A stretch of DNA of 37,716 bases. Origin: Clostridia bacterium. GTDB lineage: Bacteria > Bacillota > Clostridia > Lachnospirales > Lachnospiraceae. Within the stretch, counting starts at the first letter, position 1. The number at the start of each line of letters is the position of its first letter. A model generated the notes under the pieces. It was not told where the DNA came from. It did not search any database and saw only the letters and a program-made list of their open reading frames with translations. The stretch lies in the NCBI GenBank assembly GCA_021201905.1, contig JAJQEA010000405.1, forward strand, positions 1 to 37,716, written 5' to 3'. A program made the position numbers and the translations under genes. Positions 14,633-22,565 of the stretch are shown here, one piece after another.

Positions 14633-14669
14633 GATTCAAATAATAGGTTTAAACACTAAGCGGTCTCTT
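14633..14669 (+). repeat. 37-nt direct repeat, right copy
   Basis: GATTCAAATAATAGGTTTAA then ACACTAAGCGGTCTCTT, paired with 12018-12054. In this copy the repeat runs on into an intact terminator hairpin. Confidence 0.85.
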
Positions 14670-14699
14670 ACAAAGGAAATAATGTAAGAGGCTGTTTTT
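14665..14699 (+). terminator. Rho-independent terminator
   Basis: CTCTTACA (14665-14672) pairs with TGTAAGAG (14683-14690), followed by GCTGTTTTTA. The left repeat copy at 12018 has only the first part of this stem. Confidence 0.7.
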
Positions 14700-14761
14700 A
14701 TATGAATTATAAAACTACCTTTAGATAAAATCAGCGAATGAGTGAAGGAGGTGAAAATCAA

Positions 14762-14863
14762 ATGCTGACAGGGGATAACTGTAAATTAACATGTTTTGTA
14801 ACAGGAAGCAAAGATATTGGACTGGAACGGATATTGATGGATCTCTTTGTCAGAAATGGATAG
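14762..14863 (+). CDS. Possible 33-aa small protein
   Basis: A short frame begins MLTGDNCKLTCFVTGSKDIG and ends LMDLFVRNG. It has an unusually strong AAGGAGGTG 8 nt upstream, the main reason to list it. It may be intact or the 5' piece of a broken gene. No family recognised. Confidence 0.35.
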   Translation: MLTGDNCKLTCFVTGSKDIGLERILMDLFVRNG

Positions 14864-15185
14864 GGAGAAACGTCTGTGTAAATTCCTGCTTGCCAGGATA
14901 AGGGGCTGATGGTATAAGGCATAACTTCTTTATGGAAGTAGTACCTTACAGATATCATCCAACCAGCATACACAGGCTATATTATGGTTGGGGTAAGTTA
15001 CGTAAGTTTGGATGTAACTTTGTTATTTTCGACAGTAGTGGTTCCTGTTATCATAATCAAATCAAGACCGTTAGTTCCATTTATGTTTACGGAAGTAATG
15101 GCCTTTTTTTGTGCAGATTTCATCGGTTACCACCATGTAGGGCGCCTCCTCTAGTTCAGGATTTGTAGCAATGTAAATCCCAGAA
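14864..15185. other. Region with minus-strand gene debris
   Basis: No intact gene. On the minus strand, bases about 15085-15165 read GIYIATNPELEEAPYMVVTD, which looks like real coding sequence of a larger protein now missing both ends. I cannot assign its family with confidence. Confidence 0.35.
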
Positions 15186-15200
15186 TTGGAGGAATGCAAT

Positions 15201-15704
15201 ATGCAGAAAATCAGATATTACATCCATGAAGAAGGTGCTTATAAAGAGGTTACATATGAAGAATATCAGTTATACGTAGAATCAAGGCTCAAGGAACAGC
15301 CTGTATATGCTATCCGAATTGGAGACGTAGTCATGGAAGTACCAAAAGATGTATATATGGAGTTTTACAGGGAAAAGTCCAGAGAAAAGTATTTGTTGCG
15401 AATGGCAGCAATATATAAGGAAATTCCATATAGCAACATGGATACGGATGAGATAGTGGGTGAAGAAACGCTTCCAGATGAAACTGTCTGTGTGGAAGAA
15501 GAAGTAATTAATAATATTCTATATGAACATTTAAGACGCTGTATTGGAAAATTACCAGCAGAAGATCAGGAGTTTATCAGAATCGCCTATTTCGATGAAA
15601 TGAGTGAACGTGATATGGCGAAGTCTTATGGCATATCTCAGCCAGCGATTCACAAGAGAAAAAAGAAAATATTATTCGATTTAAAAAAACTTTTGGAAAT
15701 TTGA
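15201..15704 (+). CDS. Sigma-70 region-4-type regulator of a mobile element
   Basis: 167 residues from ATG 15201, 8 nt after GGAGG (15188-15192). The C-terminal 60 residues form a sigma region 4 helix-turn-helix: LRRCIGKLPAEDQEFIRIAY, then EMSERDMAKSYGISQPAIHK with a basic tail RKKKILFDLKK. The N-terminal part (YYIHEEGAYKEVTYEEYQLY and YREKSREKYLLRM) lacks region 2, so it is not a full sigma factor. Proteins of this layout are common on conjugative and mobilisable elements of Lachnospiraceae. A decayed homologue precedes the second MazF module at 28.4 kb, suggesting the two genes travel together. Confidence 0.75.
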   Translation: MQKIRYYIHEEGAYKEVTYEEYQLYVESRLKEQPVYAIRIGDVVMEVPKDVYMEFYREKSREKYLLRMAAIYKEIPYSNMDTDEIVGEETLPDETVCVEEEVINNILYEHLRRCIGKLPAEDQEFIRIAYFDEMSERDMAKSYGISQPAIHKRKKKILFDLKKLLEI

Positions 15705-15773
15705 TTTTTTTGGTTATCACTAGGCCGTTTTTTTACCACTAGTAGTGAGGGGGTAATTTTTATCCCGAATTGA

Positions 15774-15816
15774 ACCTTGAAAATTTCATATCCAGCCAAT
15801 CCGTTACATTGGCTAT
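15774..15816 (+). repeat. 43-nt direct repeat, copy 1
   Basis: Starts ACCTTGAAAATTTCATATCC, then AGCCAATCCGTTACATTGGC. It matches 28702-28744 with one mismatch. Both copies lie shortly downstream of a sigma-region-4 gene or its relic. Confidence 0.85.
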
Positions 15817-16074
15817 CCGGACGTGAGGAACGGAAGCGACATGAGGGGAACGCAATGACTACCTGCAGGATACAATTCCTGTTAAACAGCATGATAAGTG
15901 CTTAAGGTAAGAGCGGTAAATTCCTGTCTCAAAATCAATCCATAGCAGATTGAATCGCCATGACCCCGGATAGCTCATAATGATACTTCCGTCCAGTCAC
16001 AGCCCCCTTGGCCGGGGACCACGCAATGAGGGCGGCCGCCAGAGAACCTGGCGGAGGTGGGATTCCTATGATGT
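15817..16074. other. Non-coding stretch
   Basis: No gene with start and ribosome binding site. A minus-strand frame is open across 15935-16309 but has no supported start and overlaps the structured repeat described next, so I do not call it. Confidence 0.4.
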
Positions 16075-16244
16075 CTGTTAGCTGCAGACAGGCGGATTGG
16101 CTGCCCTGCCCAGATGTATTATCTGGACAAACTTCGGGGAGTAGTGTCGAATAGAAGCAGAGAATAAATTGTAAAGAGGGTGATTTCAATGCCAGATTAC
16201 GCAGCTGTCTGTTCTTAGACGGCTGCGTGGGTGTGACATTGAGA
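16075..16244 (+). repeat. Diverged direct repeat with conserved hairpin, copy 1 (candidate structured RNA)
   Basis: Homologous to 18803-18976. Shared core: CTTCGGGGAGTAGTGTCGAA then TAGAAGC. The 3' part folds: TCAATG (16186-16191) pairs with CATTGA (16237-16242), and inside it ACGCAGCTGTCT (16199-16210) pairs with AGACGGCTGCGT (16217-16228). The second nucleotide of the inner stem is a C-G pair here and a T-A pair in copy 2, a compensatory change. A small RNA, a mobile-element end hairpin or a leader are all possible. Confidence 0.55.
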
Positions 16245-16876
16245 TATAGGGCATAAAAGGAATAGAATAGAAGTGCGGGAAATGTCAAGGATGAATGACA
16301 GGCTGGCACACTACTGCCAGTAGTTTTCTGATTCTTCTACCACAATATATGACGGAATCGTTATGACAATGCTTAACCGAAACGAAGGCACGATTGAGAT
16401 ATCAATGCTTTGAAATTCCGAGATATCTAGGGCAGGAAGGTGATCAGCAATCCTAATTTTAAGGAAGAGGCTCCCTTCCATTTGGGGAAACAAAGAGAAA
16501 GCATGGCATGTCTATAAGCCGAATCAGAAAGATTACCGGATGTTAACGAATGAAATGTTCTTATCAGGAACAGATCACTGGTAGGAAAAAACTTCAGACG
16601 TGGGGGTGAGGATTTTGTTCTCACCAGTACAGAGTTTATAAAAGGTCTACAAAAGATGTGATTTGCCGTTGTAAGACGGCAATAAAAGATATACAATTAG
16701 GATAATATTTACATCACTAGGAAATTTTTGCAGGGCTGCGTAAATACGAAAACCAAAACCTGACTGAAAAGTAATGTCTCCATAATTGTGACTGCTGCCA
16801 GAGACAGCGAAATACAGAGGACGGTGCTTACGGAGACCGGTTTTCATCGAAAGCCATAAAATACTTGGAATAAACA
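16245..16876. other. Non-coding stretch
   Basis: About 630 bases without a supported gene on either strand. The minus-strand frames here (16311-16877) lack ribosome binding sites and recognisable domains. Confidence 0.4.
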
Positions 16877-16906
16877 CATTCCGGAATGGGAAAAACCGTT
16901 TATAAT
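16877..16906 (+). promoter_or_regulatory. Promoter with palindromic operator for the HipS/HipT-like pair
   Basis: CATTCCGGAATG (16877-16888) is a perfect 12-nt palindrome. It overlaps the -35 position of a promoter whose -10 is TATAAT (16901-16906). The first gene starts 60 nt downstream. The layout suits autoregulation by a bound dimer. Confidence 0.6.
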
Positions 16907-16965
16907 GTTAACAGAAGCGTTTTGTTGTCTGTATGCCAGACTGGGATATATAGGGAGAACGAGTT

Positions 16966-17301
16966 ATGGAATTCACAGTGATGCATAAGGATGAGCCAGT
17001 AGCAATTGTAAGTCTATCAGAAGATAAGAAGAAGGTGGAAATTCAAAAATTGATTCCGGATTGCATCAGGCAGCCATTTTGTGGTAATAAATTAGATCTG
17101 GAACGGGTTTACAATTTTTTAAAGGACCGATGCTACGAGGACGGACGCAGTGACCTTAAAGAAATACTCAATCAGGCGGGTCTTACTTATAATAATCCAT
17201 GGAAATGGATTAAGATAACACACGGAGTCACATATGAAGATTTGTTCTGGATTCGGTTTCCTGGTGAGACGATAACATGGAAGGATGTGAAAGTGAGATG
17301 A
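16966..17301 (+). CDS. HipS-like small protein (HipA N-subdomain-like)
   Basis: 111 residues. The opening strands (EFTVMHKDEPVAIVSLSED) and the helix VYNFLKDRCYEDGRSDLKEI resemble the N-subdomain 1 of HipA (strand pair, then VFNFF..LLPD), here encoded as a separate gene. In the known HipBST systems this separate subdomain (HipS) is the antitoxin for the HipT kinase. AGGGAG lies 8 nt before the ATG. Its stop overlaps the kinase start (ATGA), so translation is probably coupled. Identification rests on pattern and context, not on a search; a dedicated new family is possible. Confidence 0.55.
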   Translation: MEFTVMHKDEPVAIVSLSEDKKKVEIQKLIPDCIRQPFCGNKLDLERVYNFLKDRCYEDGRSDLKEILNQAGLTYNNPWKWIKITHGVTYEDLFWIRFPGETITWKDVKVR

Positions 17302-18113
17302 GCGTAAAAGAATACAAACTGAGTCCGCAGGCTCTGGTGATGGTACAGGGAAGTTCAAAGGGAACACAGCCCAAGTATTATGATAACGGATATTGGTATA
17401 AAGTAAATAATCTGGGATATGAAGGTTACTCGGAATATCTCGTCTCCAGGGTGCTGGAGTGCTCTAATGTTGATAGTTATGTTAAATACGAACAATGCAC
17501 GATTAATGGAAGGGCGGGATGCCGCTCAAAAAGTTTTATTGGAGAAAACGAATCATTCCTGAGCTTCCAGAGACTGTATGACCTGCTCACTGGGGAAAGT
17601 TTGCAGAAGAGAATACGCTTAATATCAGAGGTGGCAGACCGCATTGGCTTTGTAAGAGGGTTTGTATTAGAGAATACAGGGTGGGATTGCTCAAGGTATT
17701 TATCACAAATATTGACACTGGATATGCTTATTTTAAATACAGACAGGCATTTTAATAATTTGGGATTAATTGTGGACGCATCGACGGGAGTTTATAAAGC
17801 GGCGCCTATTTTTGATAATGGAAATTCACTGTTAAGTGACTGGGATCGTTTCGACGAAGCAACAGTGGAAGAGAATCTTGAAAAAGTATATGGTCAGCCA
17901 TTTTCAGCCAGTTTAGAGATGCAGGCCCGTGAGGCAGGAATCGGGTTGATGATTGATTATGAAAAATTGCAGTCTATCTTAGAGAAAGAACCTGTTTCCA
18001 GAGGTTTGGAAGTATTAATGTATCAACTGAAACGTTATCACAATATAATACGAGATTATAAAATGCAGCAGGAGAATGAATTAGAGCAAGTCGCTCCAGA
18101 ACTAAAACTTTAG
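17298..18113 (+). CDS. HipA/HipT-like serine/threonine kinase
   Basis: 271 residues from ATG 17298, sharing ATGA with the stop of the small gene upstream. Kinase features of the HipA family are visible: a Gly/Ser-rich loop GSSKGTQPK near residue 20, a lysine strand YWYKVN, the catalytic loop LDMLILNTDRHFNNLGLI with Asp, Asn and DRH, and the metal-binding PIFDNGNSLL. The N-subdomain 1 of full HipA (about 440 residues) is missing and seems supplied by the neighbour. It probably phosphorylates a translation factor or tRNA synthetase, as HipA and HipT do; the target is unknown. No HipB-type gene is adjacent. Confidence 0.8.
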   Translation: MSVKEYKLSPQALVMVQGSSKGTQPKYYDNGYWYKVNNLGYEGYSEYLVSRVLECSNVDSYVKYEQCTINGRAGCRSKSFIGENESFLSFQRLYDLLTGESLQKRIRLISEVADRIGFVRGFVLENTGWDCSRYLSQILTLDMLILNTDRHFNNLGLIVDASTGVYKAAPIFDNGNSLLSDWDRFDEATVEENLEKVYGQPFSASLEMQAREAGIGLMIDYEKLQSILEKEPVSRGLEVLMYQLKRYHNIIRDYKMQQENELEQVAPELKL

Positions 18114-18418
18114 ATGCATTGATAAATTGGTAGACAGGGACAATTTATGAACAGTTTGTGGCATTTTATCGTGATGATGAACGAGATGACTTCTGGAGCC
18201 GATAAATTCTTTGTAGAGTTTTTCAGTTTCATCTTTAGCGGAAAGTAAGATAAAATGAAAAGAAACGTAGAAAATGTAGAGCAGAATGAGAATACGGTTT
18301 TTTATTATTGATAACACGCAGCTATTATAATGAGCAGGAGCGGGGGATGGTAGTTACAAAAAGTTTTGGAGAGTGTGTGAGGAAAATTCTGTAAAAGCAG
18401 ATCTTCTATGATAATGGT

Positions 18419-18456
18419 AGGGCTGAAAGCTTCTATGTGAGCTTTCAGCCCTTGGT
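18419..18456 (+). terminator. Rho-independent terminator
   Basis: AGGGCTGAAAGCT (18419-18431) pairs perfectly with AGCTTTCAGCCCT (18440-18452), followed by TGGTTTAT. It can end the HipS/HipT transcript. Between 18114 and 18418 no intact gene is seen. Confidence 0.7.
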
Positions 18457-18485
18457 TTATATATACCGCACATATCTGCGTATGG

Positions 18486-18800
18486 TTAATGCTCCATAGC
18501 CAGTACCTGGCTAAAAATAATGCCATCCTTTGTGGACGGCAGATATAAACAAAACGGATCAGTTTTTGGATATCTTTTTCTGGTAGCGGCACTCCGGCAA
18601 TGTTTCTGTGCTTTCGCTGTTTCAGCAATGCTGTATGCGATTGCGCTGGCGTTGGCTCCGCTGACCGTATCTATCTGGAACCAGTTGTTTCTGCTGACTG
18701 TAAATGGTCGGATGCTGCGCCGCATTGTTCGTCATCGGTACATAGCCATCCGTCAGAAAAATGCGCGGATATTTTTCACGGATTTAAGGCAAGCGCGGCA
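18486..18800 (-). pseudogene. IS66-family transposase (TnpC) C-terminal remnant
   Basis: On the minus strand, pieces of the IS66 transposase C-terminus appear in successive frames: KNIRAF, then TDGYVPMTNNAA, then RRSIRPFTVSRNNWFQIDTV and ANASAIAYSIAETAKA. Frameshifts separate them and the rest of the transposase is missing, so the element is dead. The last part after AKA is not typical. Its presence supports past transposition in this region. Confidence 0.7.
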
Positions 18801-18802
18801 AC

Positions 18803-18976
18803 CTGTCAGCCGCAGGCAGGCGGGGTGACGGCCCTGTCCGGCTCCAATAGTCTGGCTGGGCAAGCTTCGGAGAGTAGTGTCGAATAGAAGCACAGTATTA
18901 CTTTTAAAGAAGGCGATTTCGATGCCATCTTATGCAGCCGCCTGTCAAGACCGGTTGCATGAATGTGGCATTGAGA
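18803..18976 (+). repeat. Diverged direct repeat with conserved hairpin, copy 2 (candidate structured RNA)
   Basis: Homologue of 16075-16244 in the same orientation. Shared core: CTTCGGAGAGTAGTGTCGAA then TAGAAGC. Hairpin: TCGATGCCA (18919-18927) pairs with TGGCATTGA (18966-18974), and ATGCAGCCG (18932-18940) with CGGTTGCAT (18952-18960). Primary sequence differs from copy 1 while pairing is kept. The left edge abuts the IS66 remnant. Confidence 0.55.
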
Positions 18977-19166
18977 ACAATATGAGGATATGAGTAACTC
19001 ATCAATTTATGTGTGGACAAGCATCTAATGGACCAGTTGCTGCCATATTATTTCACTCCAGATATTAATTGTGAGGGTCAGAGCGGCGCAGACAATTGGC
19101 ACGGGTGAAATATATCGTTATATGGAAAGCCAGAAACTGTCAAGAAGAAAGGAAGGGGAGATGAGA

Positions 19167-19562
19167 ATGTTATGCAGGGGAGATCTTTACTATGCAGATT
19201 TAAGTCCGGTGGTTGGCTGTGAACAGGGAGGAGTACGTCCAGTACTCATTGTCCAGAATAATGTCGGAAACCGTTACAGCCCGACTGTAATTGTGGCAGC
19301 GGTTACAAGCCGGATGGACAAGCATCCATTGCCGACCCACGTATTTATTAACAGAAATTCCGGCCTGCAAAAGAATTCCATCATTATGTTGGAACAAATT
19401 CGTACAATTGATAAGTCAAGGCTATTGGAGTACATAGGACACTTAGATTGCAGAGATATGAGGACGGTTGACGTTTCGTTAAGAATCAGCTTGGATATGG
19501 GACCGGAATCCAGTGGGATATTTTGGAAGGAGGGGCAAAAACAGGGCTTGGTGCTGATTTAA
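19167..19562 (+). CDS. MazF/PemK-family endoribonuclease toxin, copy 1
   Basis: 131 residues from ATG 19167, with AGGGGAG 6 nt upstream; the longer frame from 19071 is not supported. Family pattern: RGDLYYADLSPVVGCEQGGV, then RPVLIVQNNVGNRYSPTVIV and AAVTS, containing the conserved Arg (R24) and Thr (T47) that act in RNA cleavage by MazF. C-terminal EQIRTIDKSRL is also typical. It should cut mRNA at a short specific sequence. A MazE-type antitoxin gene is not visible upstream, where one is expected. Copy 2 differs at about 16 of 131 residues. Confidence 0.88.
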   Translation: MLCRGDLYYADLSPVVGCEQGGVRPVLIVQNNVGNRYSPTVIVAAVTSRMDKHPLPTHVFINRNSGLQKNSIIMLEQIRTIDKSRLLEYIGHLDCRDMRTVDVSLRISLDMGPESSGIFWKEGQKQGLVLI

Positions 19563-19959
19563 GTAATGTGGTAGTAGGAGTTATGGAGAAAAGCAACTTA
19601 TATAAAACAACATGGCTTTGACTTTATATGGCACGGTTAAATATGGCTCTTTATTTAAGGAGGACCCAGAATATAAGTTGCTTATGGGGTAGACCTGAAG
19701 GTGTAAAAAGAAATGAAAGTAAAATCGATTTTGCAAAGTCCGTCAAAATGTCTGGAATAAAATATATGAGTTGATGTGACTCTGCCTGTATGAGAACCGT
19801 ACAGAAGTGAATTCCCGTAAGCTTTGCCAAGGCTGCCCGATTTGCTCATAGCATAAAAATGAAGCTGCGCCAGATTGGTACAGCTTCATAAGATGTAATA
19901 GGACATACCAATATTTTCATAACATAAAGTGACTGGTATTTATCGAAGGGAGAGCGTGA
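19563..19959. other. Region after mazF, no intact gene recognised
   Basis: Contains a 26-codon frame (19612-19692) reading MALTLYGTVKYGSLFKEDPE, which looks like the start of a real protein cut short. About 290 bp of this stretch are absent from the second module copy, which shows they are dispensable. Confidence 0.4.
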
Positions 19960-20169
19960 GTGAAGAGGAACTGTGTTCAAAATGTTATTGTCCATCTTCC
20001 TGACAATATGGATTTTCACGCACTTTCCGATAAGATCAATGAGTTCCATTTAGAGGTGGTGGAACGCAGGCTAAACAGTTCTAATCTAACGACCGATGAA
20101 AAAATAGCCGTCATTGATAAAGTACTGGATAATCTAAAATCACGTGAGTCTGATGGAATCATCAAATAA
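19960..20169 (+). CDS. Conserved 69-aa protein of the MazF module, copy 1
   Basis: 69 residues from a GTG start preceded by AAGGGAGAG. Sequence opens MKRNCVQNVIVHLPDN and ends in a helical LTTDEKIAVIDKVLDNLKSR. No known domain recognised. The protein is identical to that of copy 2 (29295-29504), while the neighbouring mazF copies differ, which suggests recent exchange or strong constraint here. Its 3' end overlaps the convergent HTH gene by 30 bp. It could be a partner of the toxin, but that is only positional. Confidence 0.65.
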   Translation: MKRNCVQNVIVHLPDNMDFHALSDKINEFHLEVVERRLNSSNLTTDEKIAVIDKVLDNLKSRESDGIIK

Positions 20170-20385
20170 GTGTTTGTGAAGCTGCCATATATAGTAAGGT
20201 GGCTTTGTTTGCTTTTGTTCCCAGCTGCGGAGAGTAAGAGGTTTTACGCCCATAAGCTGTGCAAGTTCCTGTTGTGTGACATGGTTCGTTTTACGATAGG
20301 CCTTTAGTTTTAAAGACCAATCGTCAAAGTCAAATATTGGTACAGTTAATTCAGCTGTTTCTTCATTGTCAGCGCCGAGGAACAT
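20140..20385 (-). CDS. XRE/HTH DNA-binding protein of the MazF module, copy 1
   Basis: 81 residues. The start is placed at MFLGAD because AAAGGGA precedes it; a longer in-frame start at 20448 would give 102 residues. The C-terminal half is a helix-turn-helix of the Cro/C1 type: TNHVTQQELAQLMGVKPLTL followed by RSWEQKQTKPPYY. The N-terminal part is acidic (NEETAELTVPIFDFDD). It probably regulates the module. Convergent to the 69-aa ORF. Confidence 0.75.
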   Translation of the reverse strand: MFLGADNEETAELTVPIFDFDDWSLKLKAYRKTNHVTQQELAQLMGVKPLTLRSWEQKQTKPPYYIWQLHKHLFDDSIRLT

Positions 20386-20450
20386 TTTTGTTTCCCTTTG
20401 TATGGTGGCGGGAAGATAGACTGGGCATCTTTTTAGGCGCTTTGTCAAAG

Positions 20451-20479
20451 TTGAATTTTCGTTTCAATCAGTGTATAGT
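20451..20479 (+). promoter_or_regulatory. Sigma-A-type promoter for the PTS regulator
   Basis: TTGAAT (20451-20456) and TATAGT (20474-20479) are separated by 17 nt, about 50 nt before the regulator start. Confidence 0.65.
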
Positions 20480-20531
20480 AAAAGCAGATTGGAAAGAGTA
20501 TTCTTAATAATGGTAAAATGGGGGGATGTAG

Positions 20532-22451
20532 ATGCAGGGAAAAGAGAATTTTGTACTGCTTAAGCTTTTGTCAGAGGACGTATATATCACATCGGATCAG
20601 TTGGCAGATGAACTTAAGATAGGCATGCGAACGGTTCGAAAGAGAATCAAAGATTTGAGTGATATATTGAAATACCATGGTGCGGCTATTGAAGCGAAGC
20701 CGAGGTATGGATATAGACTGGTGATACAGGAACCAGGTAAATTCCAGGAATTTTTGGAAGAAGAACAGGAGGAAGATATACAGGAAAAGGTACCTGTTAA
20801 TAACGAAGAACGGGTAATCTGTCTTTTGGCGTATCTGTTGAACCACGATCAGTATGTAAAATCAAAAATGCTGATGGATTTTTTATGTGTATCCAAAGGC
20901 ACTTTATCAAGTACTATCAAGCAAGTGGAGAAAAACATCGAGAGATTTGGACTTGCGCTGGAGCGCAGGCCAAATTACGGAATACGTATAAGTGGGAAGG
21001 AATTTGATATCCGGCGCTGCATGGGGGAGCTTTTTATACATAGAGGATTTTTTCAGGAGATTATTGATAAAAGACAGCGAAACGAATTGTCTTGCCTCGC
21101 CAAAATCACCATGGAATATGCCAATCGATATGGAATCAGGTTTTCAGAATCTGTCTTTGAACGGTTTGTAAATGATATTTATATTCAAATCAGAAGAGTG
21201 CGAAACCAGCATTTTATAGATATTTCCCTGCAGGATATAAAAGGACTCAACAGAACAGAAATGGATTTTGTAGAGGAATTACATCAAAGCCTGACAAAGA
21301 AATATGATATGGATTTTCCTGAAATTGAGAAGAAGTATATTGCGCTTCATCTTGCAGGAAAGCGCATGGTAGGTTGTCAGTCCGGAAATGAGTTGAATTT
21401 TGTAATACAGGAAAATATAGATAAGCTTGCTGTAGATATGTTGGAGACGATTTATGAACAGGCGGGCATTGATTTACGCGGTAATTTTGAACTAAGGATG
21501 TCTTTGAACCAACATCTGGTTCCCATGGATATCAGAATTCGTTATGACATGCCTCTTACCAATACGATGTTGAAAGAAATAAAGGAAAAGTATTTGATGG
21601 GATATAATGTTGCCGTTCAGGCTGCAGCTGTACTTTACCGGCATTATCAGAAGCAGATTTCAGAGGATGAAATAGGTTATCTGGCGTTGATTTTTGCATT
21701 AGCATTAGAACAGGTGGAGACATCTGCAGATGTTAAAAAATCCAGGGTACTGATTGTATGCAATTCGGGAAAGGGAATCTCGCGTCTGTTGATGTATCGG
21801 TTTCAGCAGGTTTTTAGCCAGTACGTCCGTGAAATTTATGTAAGCAATCTAATTGAACTGCAGACATTTGACTTCAGAAAAGTAGATTATGTATTTACCA
21901 CTGTTCCCATATCCAGAAGGATACCGGTACCTATTCAGGAGGTTGGTTTATTTCTGGAGGAAAAAGATCTGCTGAATGTCCGGAAAGTATTGGAAGGCAG
22001 TTGTAAGGGATACCTGTTGAATGCTTATTGCAGAGAGCATTTTTTGGGGTCTGTGGAGGGTACCACAAGGGAGGAGATTCTTAGCAGCATGTGTGGCCGC
22101 GTCAGTGAAATAGATTCACGGCGGACAGGACTGTACGAGTCAGTAATGGAACGGGAATTACTCTGTTCTACTGATTTCGGCAACCTGGTTGCAATTCCTC
22201 ATCCGAATAAAATCATGGAAGAAGAAAGCAGCATCTATGTTGCAGTATTGGATCAGCCTGTTTTGTGGAACCGATATCCGGTGCAGGTCGTAATGCTGAT
22301 GGTAATGGGGAGGATGGAGGGGAAAGAATTACAGGATTTTTATGAGATGACCACCAGATTTATCGCTGATAAGGATGCAATAAACCGTTTGATTCAATAT
22401 CGGAATTATGAGACGCTGATTGAGGGATTGATGAAACAGATTGGTGTTTAG
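20532..22451 (+). CDS. BglG/LicR-family PTS-controlled transcriptional regulator
   Basis: 639 residues. Domain order: N-terminal HTH (residues 5-60, SDQLADELKIGMRTVRKRIK), second HTH (about 95-155), PRD1 (about 190-290), PRD2 (about 300-395), an EIIB-like domain with Cys410 in LIVCNSGKGIS, and an EIIA-like domain with His557 in AIPHPNK. Such activators are phosphorylated by PTS proteins on PRD histidines and switch on the adjacent sugar operon. Here only H273 in PRD1 and H328 in PRD2 are clear; the other usual PRD histidines appear replaced (D215 and I387). It heads the PTS locus and ends at a strong terminator. Confidence 0.9.
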   Translation: MQGKENFVLLKLLSEDVYITSDQLADELKIGMRTVRKRIKDLSDILKYHGAAIEAKPRYGYRLVIQEPGKFQEFLEEEQEEDIQEKVPVNNEERVICLLAYLLNHDQYVKSKMLMDFLCVSKGTLSSTIKQVEKNIERFGLALERRPNYGIRISGKEFDIRRCMGELFIHRGFFQEIIDKRQRNELSCLAKITMEYANRYGIRFSESVFERFVNDIYIQIRRVRNQHFIDISLQDIKGLNRTEMDFVEELHQSLTKKYDMDFPEIEKKYIALHLAGKRMVGCQSGNELNFVIQENIDKLAVDMLETIYEQAGIDLRGNFELRMSLNQHLVPMDIRIRYDMPLTNTMLKEIKEKYLMGYNVAVQAAAVLYRHYQKQISEDEIGYLALIFALALEQVETSADVKKSRVLIVCNSGKGISRLLMYRFQQVFSQYVREIYVSNLIELQTFDFRKVDYVFTTVPISRRIPVPIQEVGLFLEEKDLLNVRKVLEGSCKGYLLNAYCREHFLGSVEGTTREEILSSMCGRVSEIDSRRTGLYESVMERELLCSTDFGNLVAIPHPNKIMEEESSIYVAVLDQPVLWNRYPVQVVMLMVMGRMEGKELQDFYEMTTRFIADKDAINRLIQYRNYETLIEGLMKQIGV

Positions 22452-22457
22452 GCAAAT

Positions 22458-22497
22458 GCCGCGTTCAATGCTTGCCGCATTGAATGCGGCATTTTTG
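22458..22497 (+). terminator. Rho-independent terminator after the PTS regulator
   Basis: GCCGCGTTCAATGC (22458-22471) pairs with GCATTGAATGCGGC (22477-22490) with one G-T pair, followed by ATTTTTG. It separates the regulator from the PTS genes. Confidence 0.85.
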
Positions 22498-22565
22498 ATG
22501 GTGGAGTTTCCATGTTACGAATGATAGAATCAGGATAGAACAAAACAAGACACGGAGGAATGTGT

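Larger units (their letters stand above)
19110..20414 (+). repeat. MazF module, direct repeat copy 1
   Basis: Starts near TATATGGAAAGCCAGAAACT and contains mazF, the 69-aa ORF and the convergent HTH gene. It matches 28743-29749 in the same orientation except for about 290 bp after mazF (19563-19855) that copy 2 lacks. The downstream part is nearly identical between copies; identity stops at GGTGGCGGGAA. Together the copies flank the PTS locus. Confidence 0.85.

Noticed and set aside
15935-16309. Open minus-strand frame of 124 codons, partly shared in pattern with the minus strand of 18803-18976
   Set aside because: It has no ribosome binding site, low-complexity content, and overlaps a hairpin whose pairing, rather than a protein frame, is conserved between the two copies. 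Conservation of the frame looks like a by-product.
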